Assembly (NCBI RefSeq): GCF_030816485.1
Contig: NZ_JAUSYC010000001.1
Location: 2,790,001-2,854,000, forward strand
Reading direction: 5' to 3'
Origin: Arthrobacter sp. B1I2
Lineage (GTDB): Bacteria; Actinomycetota; Actinomycetes; Actinomycetales; Micrococcaceae
DNA: 64,000 bases
Of this stretch, positions 19,329-28,769 are shown one piece after another. The stretch's first letter is position 1. Every line of letters starts with the position of its first letter. Below the pieces are notes generated by a model. It ran no database searches. It was given only the letters and a program-made list of their open reading frames with translations, and had not been told where the DNA came from. Position numbers and translations under genes: made by a program.

Positions 19329-20654
19329 ATGAGTAGTGTTCTGACAATCCGCGGCGGTGTCCCGCTTACAGGCCGCGTCCGCGTCCGTGGGGCAAAGAAT
19401 CTTGTCCCCAAGGCAATGGTGGCGGCGTTGCTGGGCAACGAACCCTCGGTGTTGCGGAACGTGCCGGAGATCAAGGACGTGGAGGTAGTCACCTCCCTGC
19501 TGCAGCTGCACGGCGTAACCGTGGAGAAGGATCCCGTCAACGGTGACCTCACCCTCGATCCCAAGGCTGCCAAGACGGCGCCGAGTACCGCGATCGATGC
19601 CCATGCCGGTGACTCCCGCATCCCCATCCTGCTGTGCGGGCCGCTGATCCACGCGATCGGCGAAGCCTTCATTCCGGACCTGGGCGGCTGCAAGATCGGT
19701 GACCGTCCCATCGACTACCACCTGGATGTCCTGCGCCAGTTCGGCGCCGTCGTGGAGAAACGCCCCGGCGGCATCCACATCTCGGCACCCAAGGGCCTGC
19801 ACGGCGCCAAGATCTCGTTGCCGTACCCGTCCGTGGGTGCCACCGAGCAGGTCCTGCTGAGCGCCGCCCGTGCCGAAGGCATCACGGAGCTTTCCGGCGC
19901 GGCCACCGAACCGGAAATCATCGACCTGATCGCCGTGCTGCAGAAGATGGGCGCCATCATCAGCGTGCAGACGGACCGCACCATCCGCATCGAGGGCGTC
20001 CGCGACCTCGGCGGCTACAACCACCGTGCGCTCTCGGACCGCAACGAATCGGCATCCTGGGCTTCCGCCGCGCTGGTGACCCGCGGCGACATCTTCGTTG
20101 AAGGCGCGTCCCAGCGGGACATGATGACGTTCCTGAACACCTACCGGAAGGTGGGCGGCGGAATGGACATCGGCGAGGACGGCATCCGGTTCTACCACAA
20201 GGGTGGAAAGCTGAACCCGCTGGTCCTCGAGACGGATGTCCACCCCGGGTTCATGACGGACTGGCAGCAGCCGCTCGTGGTGGCGCTGACCCAGGCCGAA
20301 GGCGTTTCCATCGTCCACGAGACGGTGTACGAAAACCGTTTCGGCTTCACCGATGCCCTGATCCGTATGGGGGCCAGCATCCAGGTGCACCGGGAGTGCC
20401 TGGGCAGCGTGCCGTGCCGGTTCGGCCAGCGCAACTTCCTGCACTCAGCGGTGATTTCCGGGCCCACGCAGCTGAAGGGTACGGACATCGACGTGCCCGA
20501 CCTGCGCGGCGGGTTCAGCCACCTGATTGCCGCCCTGGCCGCCACCGGGACCTCGCGGGTCACCGGGATCGACATCATCAACCGGGGGTACGAGCGGTTC
20601 ACGGAAAAGCTCGCCGGCCTGGGTGCCGATTTCGACATCACCACCACGAAGTAG
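19329..20654 (+). CDS. murA: UDP-N-acetylglucosamine 1-carboxyvinyltransferase
   Basis: The 441-residue enzyme transfers enolpyruvate from PEP to UDP-GlcNAc, the first committed step of peptidoglycan synthesis. The N-terminal GAKNLVPKAM and the active-site loop with a cysteine at residue 121 (LGGCKIGDRPID) are present. That cysteine is the usual fosfomycin target; mycobacteria have aspartate there. The start has GAGGAAAC just upstream. Confidence 0.95.
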   Translation: MSSVLTIRGGVPLTGRVRVRGAKNLVPKAMVAALLGNEPSVLRNVPEIKDVEVVTSLLQLHGVTVEKDPVNGDLTLDPKAAKTAPSTAIDAHAGDSRIPILLCGPLIHAIGEAFIPDLGGCKIGDRPIDYHLDVLRQFGAVVEKRPGGIHISAPKGLHGAKISLPYPSVGATEQVLLSAARAEGITELSGAATEPEIIDLIAVLQKMGAIISVQTDRTIRIEGVRDLGGYNHRALSDRNESASWASAALVTRGDIFVEGASQRDMMTFLNTYRKVGGGMDIGEDGIRFYHKGGKLNPLVLETDVHPGFMTDWQQPLVVALTQAEGVSIVHETVYENRFGFTDALIRMGASIQVHRECLGSVPCRFGQRNFLHSAVISGPTQLKGTDIDVPDLRGGFSHLIAALAATGTSRVTGIDIINRGYERFTEKLAGLGADFDITTTK

Positions 20655-20662
20655 CGCGGACC

Positions 20663-21433
20663 GTGAAGGAATCTGCCAAGAGCAGGGTCACGTTTGTGTT
20701 CATCGCCGCCATCGCCCGGCCGCTGCTGAACCTTATGATGTCCAAGACGTGGGAAGGCACCGAAAAACTTCCCGCAGGCGGCTTCATTGCCGCCCCCAAC
20801 CACTGCACCGAGATCGACCCACTGGTTGTGGGGCACATGCTCTACAACCACAAGCGGGCCCCGCGCTTCCTGGCCAAGGCCGCGCTGTTCAAGGTCCCCG
20901 GCTTTGGCGCGCTCCTGCGGGCCACCAAGCAGGTGCCGGTGGAGCGCTCGACGGCGGGAGCGAACCGATCGCTGCAGGTGGCCCAGGAGATTGTGGCTGA
21001 GGGCGGGGCCATTATCATCTACCCGGAGGGCACGCTGACACGCGACCCGGGGCTTTGGCCGATGAAGGGGCACACCGGCGCGGCCCGGCTGGCCCTCGAG
21101 GGCGGTATCCCGGTGGTGCCAATCGCCCACTGGGGTGCGCACGAGGTGTTCCCCCGGTACGGCAAGCGGCTCCACCTGTTCCCGCGGAAGCACTCCCGCG
21201 TGGTGGTGGGAGATCCGGTGGACCTGAGCGCATTCAGCGGCCGGCCCCTGGACAAGGCCACCCTGGCCGAGGCCACCGAAGTGATCATGGATGCGATCAC
21301 GGAATTGCTGGCAGGTCTGCGTGGTGAGCAGCCTCCTGCGGAACGCTGGGACCCGGCCAAGCAGCAGCAGGCCAAGCATGGACGGTTCGTTGAACGCGGA
21401 CAGCAGCCCGGCTCAGGAACGGAAGCTCCGTGA
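20663..21433 (+). CDS. 1-acyl-glycerol-3-phosphate acyltransferase-like protein (PlsC family)
   Basis: The 256-residue membrane-associated enzyme should add an acyl chain to lysophosphatidic acid or a similar acceptor. The catalytic HX4D motif is NHCTEID, and the phosphate-binding motif is YPEGTLTRD. A hydrophobic N-terminal segment and a glutamine-rich polar tail flank the core. I start it at GTG 20663, 8 nt after murA. Its stop overlaps the gpsA start (GTGA), tying phospholipid steps together. Confidence 0.88.
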   Translation: MKESAKSRVTFVFIAAIARPLLNLMMSKTWEGTEKLPAGGFIAAPNHCTEIDPLVVGHMLYNHKRAPRFLAKAALFKVPGFGALLRATKQVPVERSTAGANRSLQVAQEIVAEGGAIIIYPEGTLTRDPGLWPMKGHTGAARLALEGGIPVVPIAHWGAHEVFPRYGKRLHLFPRKHSRVVVGDPVDLSAFSGRPLDKATLAEATEVIMDAITELLAGLRGEQPPAERWDPAKQQQAKHGRFVERGQQPGSGTEAP

Positions 21434-22479
21434 CCGGTGATGCAAAGCCGCTAGCGGCCCGCACCGTGGCCGTCCTCGGTGCAGGATCCTGGGGGACAAC
21501 CTTCGCGAAAATTCTCGCAGACGCCGCTACGGCCACCGGCACGCCCCGGGACATCAGGCTGTGGGGCAGGCGCGCCGAAGTGGTGGAGGAGATCAACAGC
21601 AGCCATCGCAACAGCGACTACCTCAAGGACATCCTCCTGCCGGGGAGCATCACGGCGTCCACCGACGTCCGCGAGGTGCTGGCAGGAGCGGAGCTTGTGG
21701 TGGTGGCCGTTCCGGCCCAGTCCCTGCGCCCGCAACTGCAGGAATGGAAGGGCATGATCGCTCCCGGAGCTGTTGTGGTCTCCCTGATGAAGGGGCTGGA
21801 GCTGGGGACGGACGCCCGGATGAGCGAAGTCCTCGGCCAGGAACTGGACCTGCCGCTGGAACGCATCGCCGTTGTCTCCGGACCCAACCTCGCCATGGAA
21901 ATTGCCCGGGAGGAGCCGACGGCATCAGTGGTGGCCTGTACCGATTCGGCCACGGCCGGCTGGCTCGCCAGGAGCTGTACCGCCCCCTACTTCCGGCCCT
22001 ACACCACGGCAGATGTGGTCGGCGTCGAAATCGGCGGCATCGTCAAGAACGTGATCGCGCTGGCGGTGGGCATTTGCGAGGGCAAGCAGATGGGCGACAA
22101 CACCAAGGCCTCGGTGATCACCCGGGGGCTCGCGGAAACGTCCCGCCTCGCCTTGGCACTCGGCGGCGAGGCGAAGACCATGGCCGGGCTCGCCGGGCTT
22201 GGCGACCTCGTGGCAACCTGCTCGTCCGCGCTGTCCCGCAACCACACCGCCGGAAGGCTGCTGGGCGAGGGCCTGACGCTGGAGGAGGTGGGCCGCAAGA
22301 TGACCCAGACAGCCGAAGGCATCAAATCCGGCCAGGCCGTCCATGATCTCGCCGGCAAGCTCGGCGTCGAAATGCCCATCACTGCCGCCGTCGTCGCGGT
22401 ACTGGCAGGCAAGCTGTCCGTTGACCAACTGGGGCCGGTTCTGCTGTCCCGGGATTTGAAACCTGAAGGCGATTACTGA
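21430..22479 (+). CDS. gpsA: Glycerol-3-phosphate dehydrogenase [NAD(P)+]
   Basis: The 349-residue cytosolic enzyme reduces dihydroxyacetone phosphate to sn-glycerol-3-phosphate, the backbone for phospholipids. The dinucleotide-binding GAGSWGTTFAKILAD is at the N-terminus, the catalytic lysine lies in EIGGIVKNVIALAVG, and GLAGLGDLVATCSS is conserved. It overlaps the acyltransferase stop by 4 nt and ends 2 nt before ddl. Confidence 0.95.
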   Translation: MTGDAKPLAARTVAVLGAGSWGTTFAKILADAATATGTPRDIRLWGRRAEVVEEINSSHRNSDYLKDILLPGSITASTDVREVLAGAELVVVAVPAQSLRPQLQEWKGMIAPGAVVVSLMKGLELGTDARMSEVLGQELDLPLERIAVVSGPNLAMEIAREEPTASVVACTDSATAGWLARSCTAPYFRPYTTADVVGVEIGGIVKNVIALAVGICEGKQMGDNTKASVITRGLAETSRLALALGGEAKTMAGLAGLGDLVATCSSALSRNHTAGRLLGEGLTLEEVGRKMTQTAEGIKSGQAVHDLAGKLGVEMPITAAVVAVLAGKLSVDQLGPVLLSRDLKPEGDY

Positions 22480-22481
22480 CC

Positions 22482-23630
22482 ATGTCCCAAGACACACCCA
22501 CCACAGGGGAAACCGCCACGACCCGGAAACCGCGGGTAGCAGTGCTTTTCGGCGGCCGCTCCAGCGAGCATGCCGTGAGCTGCGTTACCGCAGCAGGTGT
22601 GCTGGGCGCGATCAACAAGGACAAGTACGAGGTGATCCCCATCGGGATTGCCAAGACCGGCCAGTGGGTTCTCGCGCCGGCTGAAACGGCCCAGTGGTCG
22701 CTTGCCGGATCATCCCTCCCCGAAGTTGTACCGTCGCCGCAGACCGTCACCCTGGCCGAGATCGGCGGGGAACACCAGCTGATCGTGGCATCGCCCAATC
22801 AGGTTCCGCAGGAACTCGGCGCCGTGGATGTCGTCTTCCCGCTGCTGCACGGCCCCTTCGGCGAGGACGGCACCATCCAGGGACTCCTTGAGCTCTCTGA
22901 CACCCGATACGTCGGCGCCGGGGTCCTGGCGTCGGCCGTCGGCATGGACAAGCACTACATGAAGGTGGTCTTCGAAGCCGCCGGGCTCCGTGTGGGCCCA
23001 TACGTTGCCGTGACCGACAGGCAGTGGCGCAGGGACCCTGAATCCGTCCGTAAGCAGGTTGACCGGCTGGGGTTCCCCGTTTTCGTCAAACCCGCCCGTG
23101 CCGGCTCGTCGATGGGGATCTCCAAGGTCGACTCGCTTGATGACCTGGACGCCGCCATCGAAGAAGCCCGCCGCCACGACCTCAAGCTGGTGATCGAAGC
23201 CGGCATCGTCGGCCGCGAAATCGAGTGCGCCGTCCTGGAAGGCAGGGGCACCGATGCGCCCCGGACCTCAATGCCCGGCGAAATCTCCGTATCCGGCGGA
23301 AGCCACGAGTTCTACGACTTCAACGCCAAATACGTCGAGGATGATGCCGCAGCCCTGAGCTGCCCTGCAGACATCCCGGCGGAAGCGATCTCCCGGGTCC
23401 GCGAGCTGGCCGCCGCCGCGTTCGACGCCGTGGGCGCTGAGGGCCTGAGCCGCGTGGACTTCTTCTATACACCCGAGGGTGAGCTGATCATCAACGAGAT
23501 CAACACCATGCCCGGCTTCACGCCCAAGAGCATGTACCCGCAGATGTGGGCAGCCTCAGGGCTGGGCTACGCGGACCTGATCGACGAACTGATCCACCTG
23601 GCCCTGAGCCGCAAAACCGGACTCCGCTGA
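22482..23630 (+). CDS. ddl: D-alanine--D-alanine ligase
   Basis: The 382-residue ATP-grasp enzyme joins two D-alanines for the peptidoglycan stem peptide. VLFGGRSSEHAVSC begins the N-terminal domain, HGPFGEDGTIQGLLE and KPARAGSSMGISKV form the substrate and ATP sites, and the metal-binding INEINTMPGFT is near the C-terminus. It ends the murA-plsC-gpsA-ddl run. Confidence 0.96.
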   Translation: MSQDTPTTGETATTRKPRVAVLFGGRSSEHAVSCVTAAGVLGAINKDKYEVIPIGIAKTGQWVLAPAETAQWSLAGSSLPEVVPSPQTVTLAEIGGEHQLIVASPNQVPQELGAVDVVFPLLHGPFGEDGTIQGLLELSDTRYVGAGVLASAVGMDKHYMKVVFEAAGLRVGPYVAVTDRQWRRDPESVRKQVDRLGFPVFVKPARAGSSMGISKVDSLDDLDAAIEEARRHDLKLVIEAGIVGREIECAVLEGRGTDAPRTSMPGEISVSGGSHEFYDFNAKYVEDDAAALSCPADIPAEAISRVRELAAAAFDAVGAEGLSRVDFFYTPEGELIINEINTMPGFTPKSMYPQMWAASGLGYADLIDELIHLALSRKTGLR

Positions 23631-23633
23631 TCC

Positions 23634-23818
23634 CCACCGGCACCCTAACCTCGCTTCGCTTCGGCCAGGGAACCCTGCCGGCGTGGGCCCACCACCGGCA
23701 CCCTAACCTCGCTTCGCTTCGGCCAGGGAACCCTGCCGGCGTGGGCCCACCACCGGCACCCTAACCTCGCTTCGCTCCGGCCAGGGAACCCTGCCGGCGT
23801 GGGCCCACCACCGGCACC
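23634..23818. repeat. Three tandem copies of a 58-bp unit
   Basis: Unit starts at 23634, 23692 and 23750, with an 11-bp partial fourth copy at 23808-23818. The first two copies are identical, and the third differs by one base (CTTCGG to CTCCGG). Each unit contains the palindrome GTGGGCCCAC and a CAGGGAACCCTG inverted repeat. The array fills most of the gap between the convergent ddl and DUF3515 genes and begins 4 bp after the ddl stop. There are no spacers, so this is not a CRISPR. It may fold as hairpins or be a dispersed element that has multiplied. Confidence 0.9.
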
Positions 23819-23837
23819 TGGTGGTTCGGTCGAAAAG

Positions 23838-24341
23838 CTACTGGCTTTTCGGCAGGTTCTGCAGGTCTTCCTGGCCCACGCAGTTCCGCGAGGACGGCAC
23901 CTTGCCCGCTGCTGCGGCGAGGTCCGCGAGTACCGTGGCGGAGCTGATCTTGTCCGGGTCCATCAGGATTTCCGTGGCCGGTTCCCGCCCGTAGGTGGTC
24001 AGCGTCCACACCGGGTTGCCTTCCTTGATGACCCAGTCGATGCCGTTGACGGTGACGCAGCGGTCCGTCGTCGGCCCCGGCACATTGACGCCGCAGCGGA
24101 GGATGACAAGCGAGGGGTCGCCCCAGGCGGCGGTGGCCTGGCTGTTGGTCTTCCGCAGTTTCGAATCGCCGATGGCATCCGGCAAGGCCACCATCATCGG
24201 CGCGCACATCGGGTTGGCCGCGTCCTTGGCGGCGGTGACGTCCACTGCGGGGGAGCAGGCAGTCAAGGAGAGCGCGGCGATTCCCCCAACCATCGCCGCC
24301 CTGGCGGCGCGGGCGGACAGGGGCAGTTGGGGATGGTGCAT
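23838..24341 (-). CDS. DUF3515 family lipoprotein
   Basis: The 167-residue protein starts with a basic n-region and a hydrophobic stretch ending in a lipobox (LSLTAC, cysteine near residue 29), so it should be a lipid-anchored outer-face protein. The rest matches the actinobacterial DUF3515 family, with four further cysteines that could form disulfides. The role is unknown. It sits between ddl and thiL, its common place in Actinobacteria, and is divergent from thiL. Confidence 0.85.
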   Translation of the reverse strand: MHHPQLPLSARAARAAMVGGIAALSLTACSPAVDVTAAKDAANPMCAPMMVALPDAIGDSKLRKTNSQATAAWGDPSLVILRCGVNVPGPTTDRCVTVNGIDWVIKEGNPVWTLTTYGREPATEILMDPDKISSATVLADLAAAAGKVPSSRNCVGQEDLQNLPKSQ

Positions 24342-24398
24342 GCTTCCAGCCTATCGCCGTCGCCGTCCGCACCCGGACACGATGTCTGCCGGGCGCGG

Positions 24399-24404
24399 TA
24401 GCGT
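24399..24404 (+). promoter_or_regulatory. Probable leaderless -10 element of thiL
   Basis: TAGCGT ends exactly 6 nt before the GTG start at 24411 and no Shine-Dalgarno sequence is present. No clear -35 element is seen. Confidence 0.45.
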
Positions 24405-24410
24405 AGTGGC

Positions 24411-25457
24411 GTGCCTGAAGACCTCCGTAACCGCGTTGACCGCCAGCCCACCGTCGCCGGCCTTTCCGAAGCCGATCTGCTGGCCCGGATCTTTCCGCGC
24501 CTCCGGATGGAGGGCGGCCACGCTTCGAGCACGCTGCTGGGGCCCGGGGATGACGCGGCCGTCGTCGCAGCCCCGGACGGGAAGACCGTCATCAGCATCG
24601 ACACCCAGGTGCAGGACCAGGATTTCCGGCTCGTGTGGCCCAATGGCTACCGCACCACCGGGTTCGACGTCGGCTGGAAGGCTGCGGCGCAGAACCTCAG
24701 CGATATCAACGCCATGGGCGCAAACGCAACGTCCATGGTGGTCAGCCTCACCCTCCCCATTGACACGCCCGTCAGGTGGGTGGAGGACCTGGCGGACGGA
24801 TTGACAGCCGGAATCCGCAACCTCGGGGCAACCCGCTGTTCGGTAGCCGGCGGGGACCTGGGCCGCGGCACGGAAATCTCAGTGACAGTGGCAGTGCTGG
24901 GAACGCTCGACGGCGGCCGGCCAGTCCTCCGGTCCGGCGCGCAGCCCGGAGATATCCTGGCGCTGGCAGGAACAGCCGGCCATGCCGCGGCCGGCCTGGC
25001 CCTGCTTGAGTCGGACATCGCCGTGGACAGCCTCAACCCGGCGGAACGTGTCTTCGTGGACCTGCAGTGCCGTCCGCGTCCGCCGCTGGATGCCGGCCCG
25101 GCGGCCCGGGCGGCCGGTGCCACAGCGATGCTGGACGTCTCCGACGGACTGCTGCGCGACGGGAACCGGCTGGCCGCGGCCAGCAATGTCGGTATCGCCC
25201 TCGATCCCGTCCGCTTGGCCCAGTTGGCGGATCTCCTGTCCCCGGCATCGGCCCTGCTGGGCGGTGATGCAGGGCAGTGGGTACTCGGCGGCGGCGAGGA
25301 TCACGGGCTGCTGGCCACATTCCCTGACAGCGTTCAGCTGCCACCCGGATTCACTGCGATAGGCTCGATACATGCACTCGGTACCGACGAAGGCCCGGGC
25401 GTCCTGATAGCGGGCCGGGCCGCGGACACCGGGGGATGGGATCACTTTGCACACTAA
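24411..25457 (+). CDS. thiL: Thiamine-monophosphate kinase
   Basis: The 348-residue kinase phosphorylates thiamine monophosphate to the coenzyme thiamine diphosphate, using ATP. LGPGDDAAVV and ISIDTQVQDQDF near the N-terminus, the NLSDINAMGA helix and the AGGDLGRG loop are typical. The end of the gene overlaps the next gene by 11 nt. thiC, an earlier pathway step, lies 27 kb away. Confidence 0.94.
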   Translation: MPEDLRNRVDRQPTVAGLSEADLLARIFPRLRMEGGHASSTLLGPGDDAAVVAAPDGKTVISIDTQVQDQDFRLVWPNGYRTTGFDVGWKAAAQNLSDINAMGANATSMVVSLTLPIDTPVRWVEDLADGLTAGIRNLGATRCSVAGGDLGRGTEISVTVAVLGTLDGGRPVLRSGAQPGDILALAGTAGHAAAGLALLESDIAVDSLNPAERVFVDLQCRPRPPLDAGPAARAAGATAMLDVSDGLLRDGNRLAAASNVGIALDPVRLAQLADLLSPASALLGGDAGQWVLGGGEDHGLLATFPDSVQLPPGFTAIGSIHALGTDEGPGVLIAGRAADTGGWDHFAH

Positions 25458-26466
25458 GGTTGCTGCCAACGCGCTGGCGATGAAGAGGTGGCTGGGCAAG
25501 GCTGAAACAGCCCTGGGAAACCACAGCGACCGGCTCAACGCCATCAACATCTTCCCGGTGGCTGACGGTGATACCGGCACCAACCTGTACCTCACTGTCC
25601 GCGCTGCCGCCCGGTCCCTGGTGCTGAGCGAGGACCAGCCGGCCCCGGTAGACGTCGGGGAAGTCCTTGCCGTGGCCGGGCAGGCCGCAATGGAGGAGGC
25701 CAGGGGGAACTCCGGGACGCTTTTCTCCGTGTTTCTCTGCGCTGCCGCCGAGCCCCTGGCCGGCCACACCCGGTTGACGTCCGCCCTCCTGTCGGCAGCG
25801 CTGAACCGCGCCCAGATCCGCGCATGGTCCGCACTGAGTGATCCCGTTCCGGGCACCATGCTTTCGGTCATGGAAGCGGCCGCCCGCGCCGCCGCCGCCG
25901 TCGACGCCACCCAGGACGGCGACGACAGCAACCATGCGTTGGGCCTCGCCCTCGACGCCGCGGTGGAGGGCGCGCTGGCCGCCGTGATCCACACCGAGGA
26001 GCAGCTCGATCTGCTGCAGTCCGCCCGGGTGGTGGATGCAGGCGGCGTGGGCATGCTGCTGATCCTCGACTGCCTCCGCTCCGCGGTCCTGGGCCAGGAA
26101 CTGCAGAGCGAACTCCTCGACGGCCTGCACGGCTACGACGTCTCCGATCCCCACATCCACACCTCCATGCCGGACGACGATGGGGTGGAAGTGATGTGCA
26201 CCATCACCCTTTCGCCCCTTAACGCCGCCACCCTCCGCCAGCGGCTGGACGAGATCGGCCAGTCCGTCATCATGAGCCAGGTGGGCAACGGTCCGGATCC
26301 TGAAGGCAACTACCGGTGGCGGGTACACGTGCACGTCCCGGACCCCGACCCCGCTGTGCAAATCATCCGGTCCCTGGGTGAGCCGTCCCAGATCAGCATC
26401 AGTGAGCTGGCGCTTCCCCGGGACCCGGACGTGGAAAAGGTGAACACCGCCGGGCATGAACGCTGA
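25447..26466 (+). CDS. DAK2 domain protein (FakA/YloV-like N-terminal part)
   Basis: The 339-residue protein has an N-terminal DAK2 domain with the metal/ATP-binding INIFPVADGDTGTNL and EEARGNSGTLFS motifs. DAK2 is the nucleotide-binding half of dihydroxyacetone and fatty-acid kinases. It is shorter than FakA (about 550 residues), and no DegV partner is nearby. The start is an unusual TTG overlapping the thiL end, behind a GGGGGA stretch; the ATG at 25480 is an alternative. Its stop overlaps the recG start. The same neighbour order is common in Actinobacteria. Confidence 0.8.
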   Translation: MHTKVAANALAMKRWLGKAETALGNHSDRLNAINIFPVADGDTGTNLYLTVRAAARSLVLSEDQPAPVDVGEVLAVAGQAAMEEARGNSGTLFSVFLCAAAEPLAGHTRLTSALLSAALNRAQIRAWSALSDPVPGTMLSVMEAAARAAAAVDATQDGDDSNHALGLALDAAVEGALAAVIHTEEQLDLLQSARVVDAGGVGMLLILDCLRSAVLGQELQSELLDGLHGYDVSDPHIHTSMPDDDGVEVMCTITLSPLNAATLRQRLDEIGQSVIMSQVGNGPDPEGNYRWRVHVHVPDPDPAVQIIRSLGEPSQISISELALPRDPDVEKVNTAGHER

Positions 26467-28727
26467 GCTGGATCTGGCCCTGGAGCGCCGGATTGGAAAG
26501 CGCTCCGCCGCCGTCATTGAGAAACACCTCGGCATCGACACCGTCGAAGGCCTTCTGAACTACTTTCCCCGCCGTTACCTGATGCGGGGCGAGCTGACCC
26601 CCATCAGCGAGCTCCCGCTTAACGAAGAAGTCACCCTCATTGCCCGGGTGCTGTCCAGCAGCACCCGGCATATGCAGGCACGGCGCGGGACCATCACCGA
26701 CGTCATAGTTTCCGATGACGACGGGCAGCAAGGGCTCCGGCTGGTGGGTGGCACGGACTACCGCGGCAGAGTGCCTGGGACCCTCAAGATCAGCTTTTTT
26801 AACGGCTACAAGGCAAAAGCCGAACTCCTGCAGGGACGCCGGGCCCTGTTCTCAGGAAAGGTCACCAGCTTCAAAGGCCAGCTGGGCCTCACCAACCCGG
26901 ACTTCCAGCTCCTGGACGATGACCCCTTCGTCCAAGGCAGCGGGGACCCCGAAAAGCTCGCAGCCATGCCCATCCCCGTGTACCCGGCAACAGCCAAGCT
27001 ACCCAGCTGGAGGATCCAGAAGGTAGTGGGCACCCTGCTCGAAACCGTGGACCTCGACTCGCTGCCCGACCCCCTTCCGCCCCCCGTCGCCGCGAGGGAA
27101 GCCTTCCTGCCAGTTGCGGACGCGTACCGGCTCATCCATGCGCCCGAAACCGCTGCCGACTGGAAACACGCCCGGGACCGGTTCCGGTACCAGGAAGCCC
27201 TGGTGCTGCAGTCCGCGCTTGCCCGGCGGCGGGCCCAGCTCGCCGCCGAGGAAGCCACCGCCCGGCGCCCCGTCACCGACGGTATCCTGGCCGCCTTCGA
27301 CCAGAACCTGCCGTTTACGCTCACGGCCGGCCAGGCCGCAGTCGGCAGGACCCTCGCCGCGGAGCTGGCACAGGCCGCCCCCATGAACCGTCTGCTCCAG
27401 GGCGAAGTGGGCTCCGGGAAGACCGTGGTGGCGCTGCGGGCCATGCTGCAGGTGATCGACGCCGGGGGCCAGGCTGCGCTCCTGGCCCCCACCGAAGTGC
27501 TCGCCGCCCAGCACTACGACTCCATCCGCCGCACCCTGGGCGTGCTTTCCGGCGACGGACTGCTGGGCGGGCTGGCAGGAGGCAACGGGCCTTCCGTGCA
27601 GGTCACGCTGCTGACCGGGTCCATGCCCACGGCGGCGCGGAAACAAGCCATGCTGGACGCAGCCTCAGGGACCGCAGGGATCATCATCGGCACCCATGCG
27701 CTGCTCAGCGACAACGTCTCTTTCTACGACCTCGGCCTGATCGTGGTGGACGAGCAGCACCGCTTCGGCGTGGAACAACGCGATGCCCTGCGCGCAAAGG
27801 CCCGGAAGCCGCCGCACCTGCTGGTCATGACCGCCACCCCCATTCCCCGCACCGTGGCCATGACCGTCTTTGGCGACCTTGAAACCTCCACCCTCGACGA
27901 ACTGCCAAAGGGGCGGGCGCCGATCAGCACCCATCTCGTGGGCCTTGCGGAGAATCCCGGCTGGGCGGGGCGGATCTGGGCTCGTGCCAGGGGAGGAGAT
28001 CGACGCCGGCCACCAGGTGTACGTGGTCTGTCCCAAGATCGGAACAGACGACGACGGCGACTTCAGTCCGGGGGAGGCGGCGCCTCCGGGCATGGAAGGG
28101 GAGGAGACGCGGGAGCTCGCGTCCGTCACCGCCGTCGTGGACCATCTGCTCGCCGAGCCGTCGCTGGCCGGGGTGCCGCTGGCTCCCCTCCACGGCCGGC
28201 AGGACCCGGAGCTGAAGACGGACACCATGGCCGGGTTCACCGCCAACCGCATCAAGCTGCTCGTCTCCACCACCGTGATCGAGGTGGGGGTGGATGTCCA
28301 CAACGCCACCTTGATGGTCATCCTCGACGCCGACAGGTTCGGGATTTCCCAGTTGCACCAGCTGCGCGGCCGCGTGGGCCGCGGTGGCCTGCCGGGTACC
28401 TGCCTGCTGGTCACCGCCCTTGAACCCGGCCACCCAAGCCGGCGGCGGCTGGAGGCCGTGGCCGCCACCACTGACGGTTTTGTCCTCTCGCAGGAAGACC
28501 TCAAGCTGCGGCGTGAGGGCGATATCCTGGGCGCTTCCCAGTCCGGCGGAAGGTCAACGCTGAAACTGCTGCGGGTCCTCGAACACGAAGACGTGATTGC
28601 CCGCGCGAGGGAAGACGCCCAGGCAATTGTTGGCGGCGACCCAATGCTGTCCGGCCACCCGGAACTCGCCGATGCCATCGAGAAGTACCTCAACCCCGAG
28701 AAGGAGGCGTTCCTTGAACGCGGTTAG
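26456..28727 (+). pseudogene. recG: ATP-dependent DNA helicase RecG, broken by a one-base frameshift
   Basis: Two overlapping frames together give a full-length RecG of about 756 residues. The first frame holds the wedge (OB) domain, Walker A (GEVGSGKT) and the DEQH box, and runs to about residue 511. The second frame holds helicase motifs IV-VI (STTVIEVGVDVHNA, QLRGRVGRGG) to the C-terminus. Dropping one G from the GGGG run at 27990-27993 restores the expected ARAREEIDAGHQVYVVCP. Without that, translation ends at 28423 with a scrambled second RecA-like domain and no branch-migration activity. RecG remodels stalled replication forks. The break could be real or a read error. Confidence 0.88.
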
Positions 28728-28769
28728 CAACAGAAGCGCACCGGGCGCCGGCGGATCGTGGTGGGCGCG

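Noticed and set aside
23546..23764. Open frame running through the first two 58-bp repeats
   Set aside because: It overlaps the end of ddl in another frame, is built of the repeat and has no ribosome site.
23634..23818. Possible CRISPR array
   Set aside because: Units abut with no spacers and no cas genes are present; this is a plain tandem repeat.
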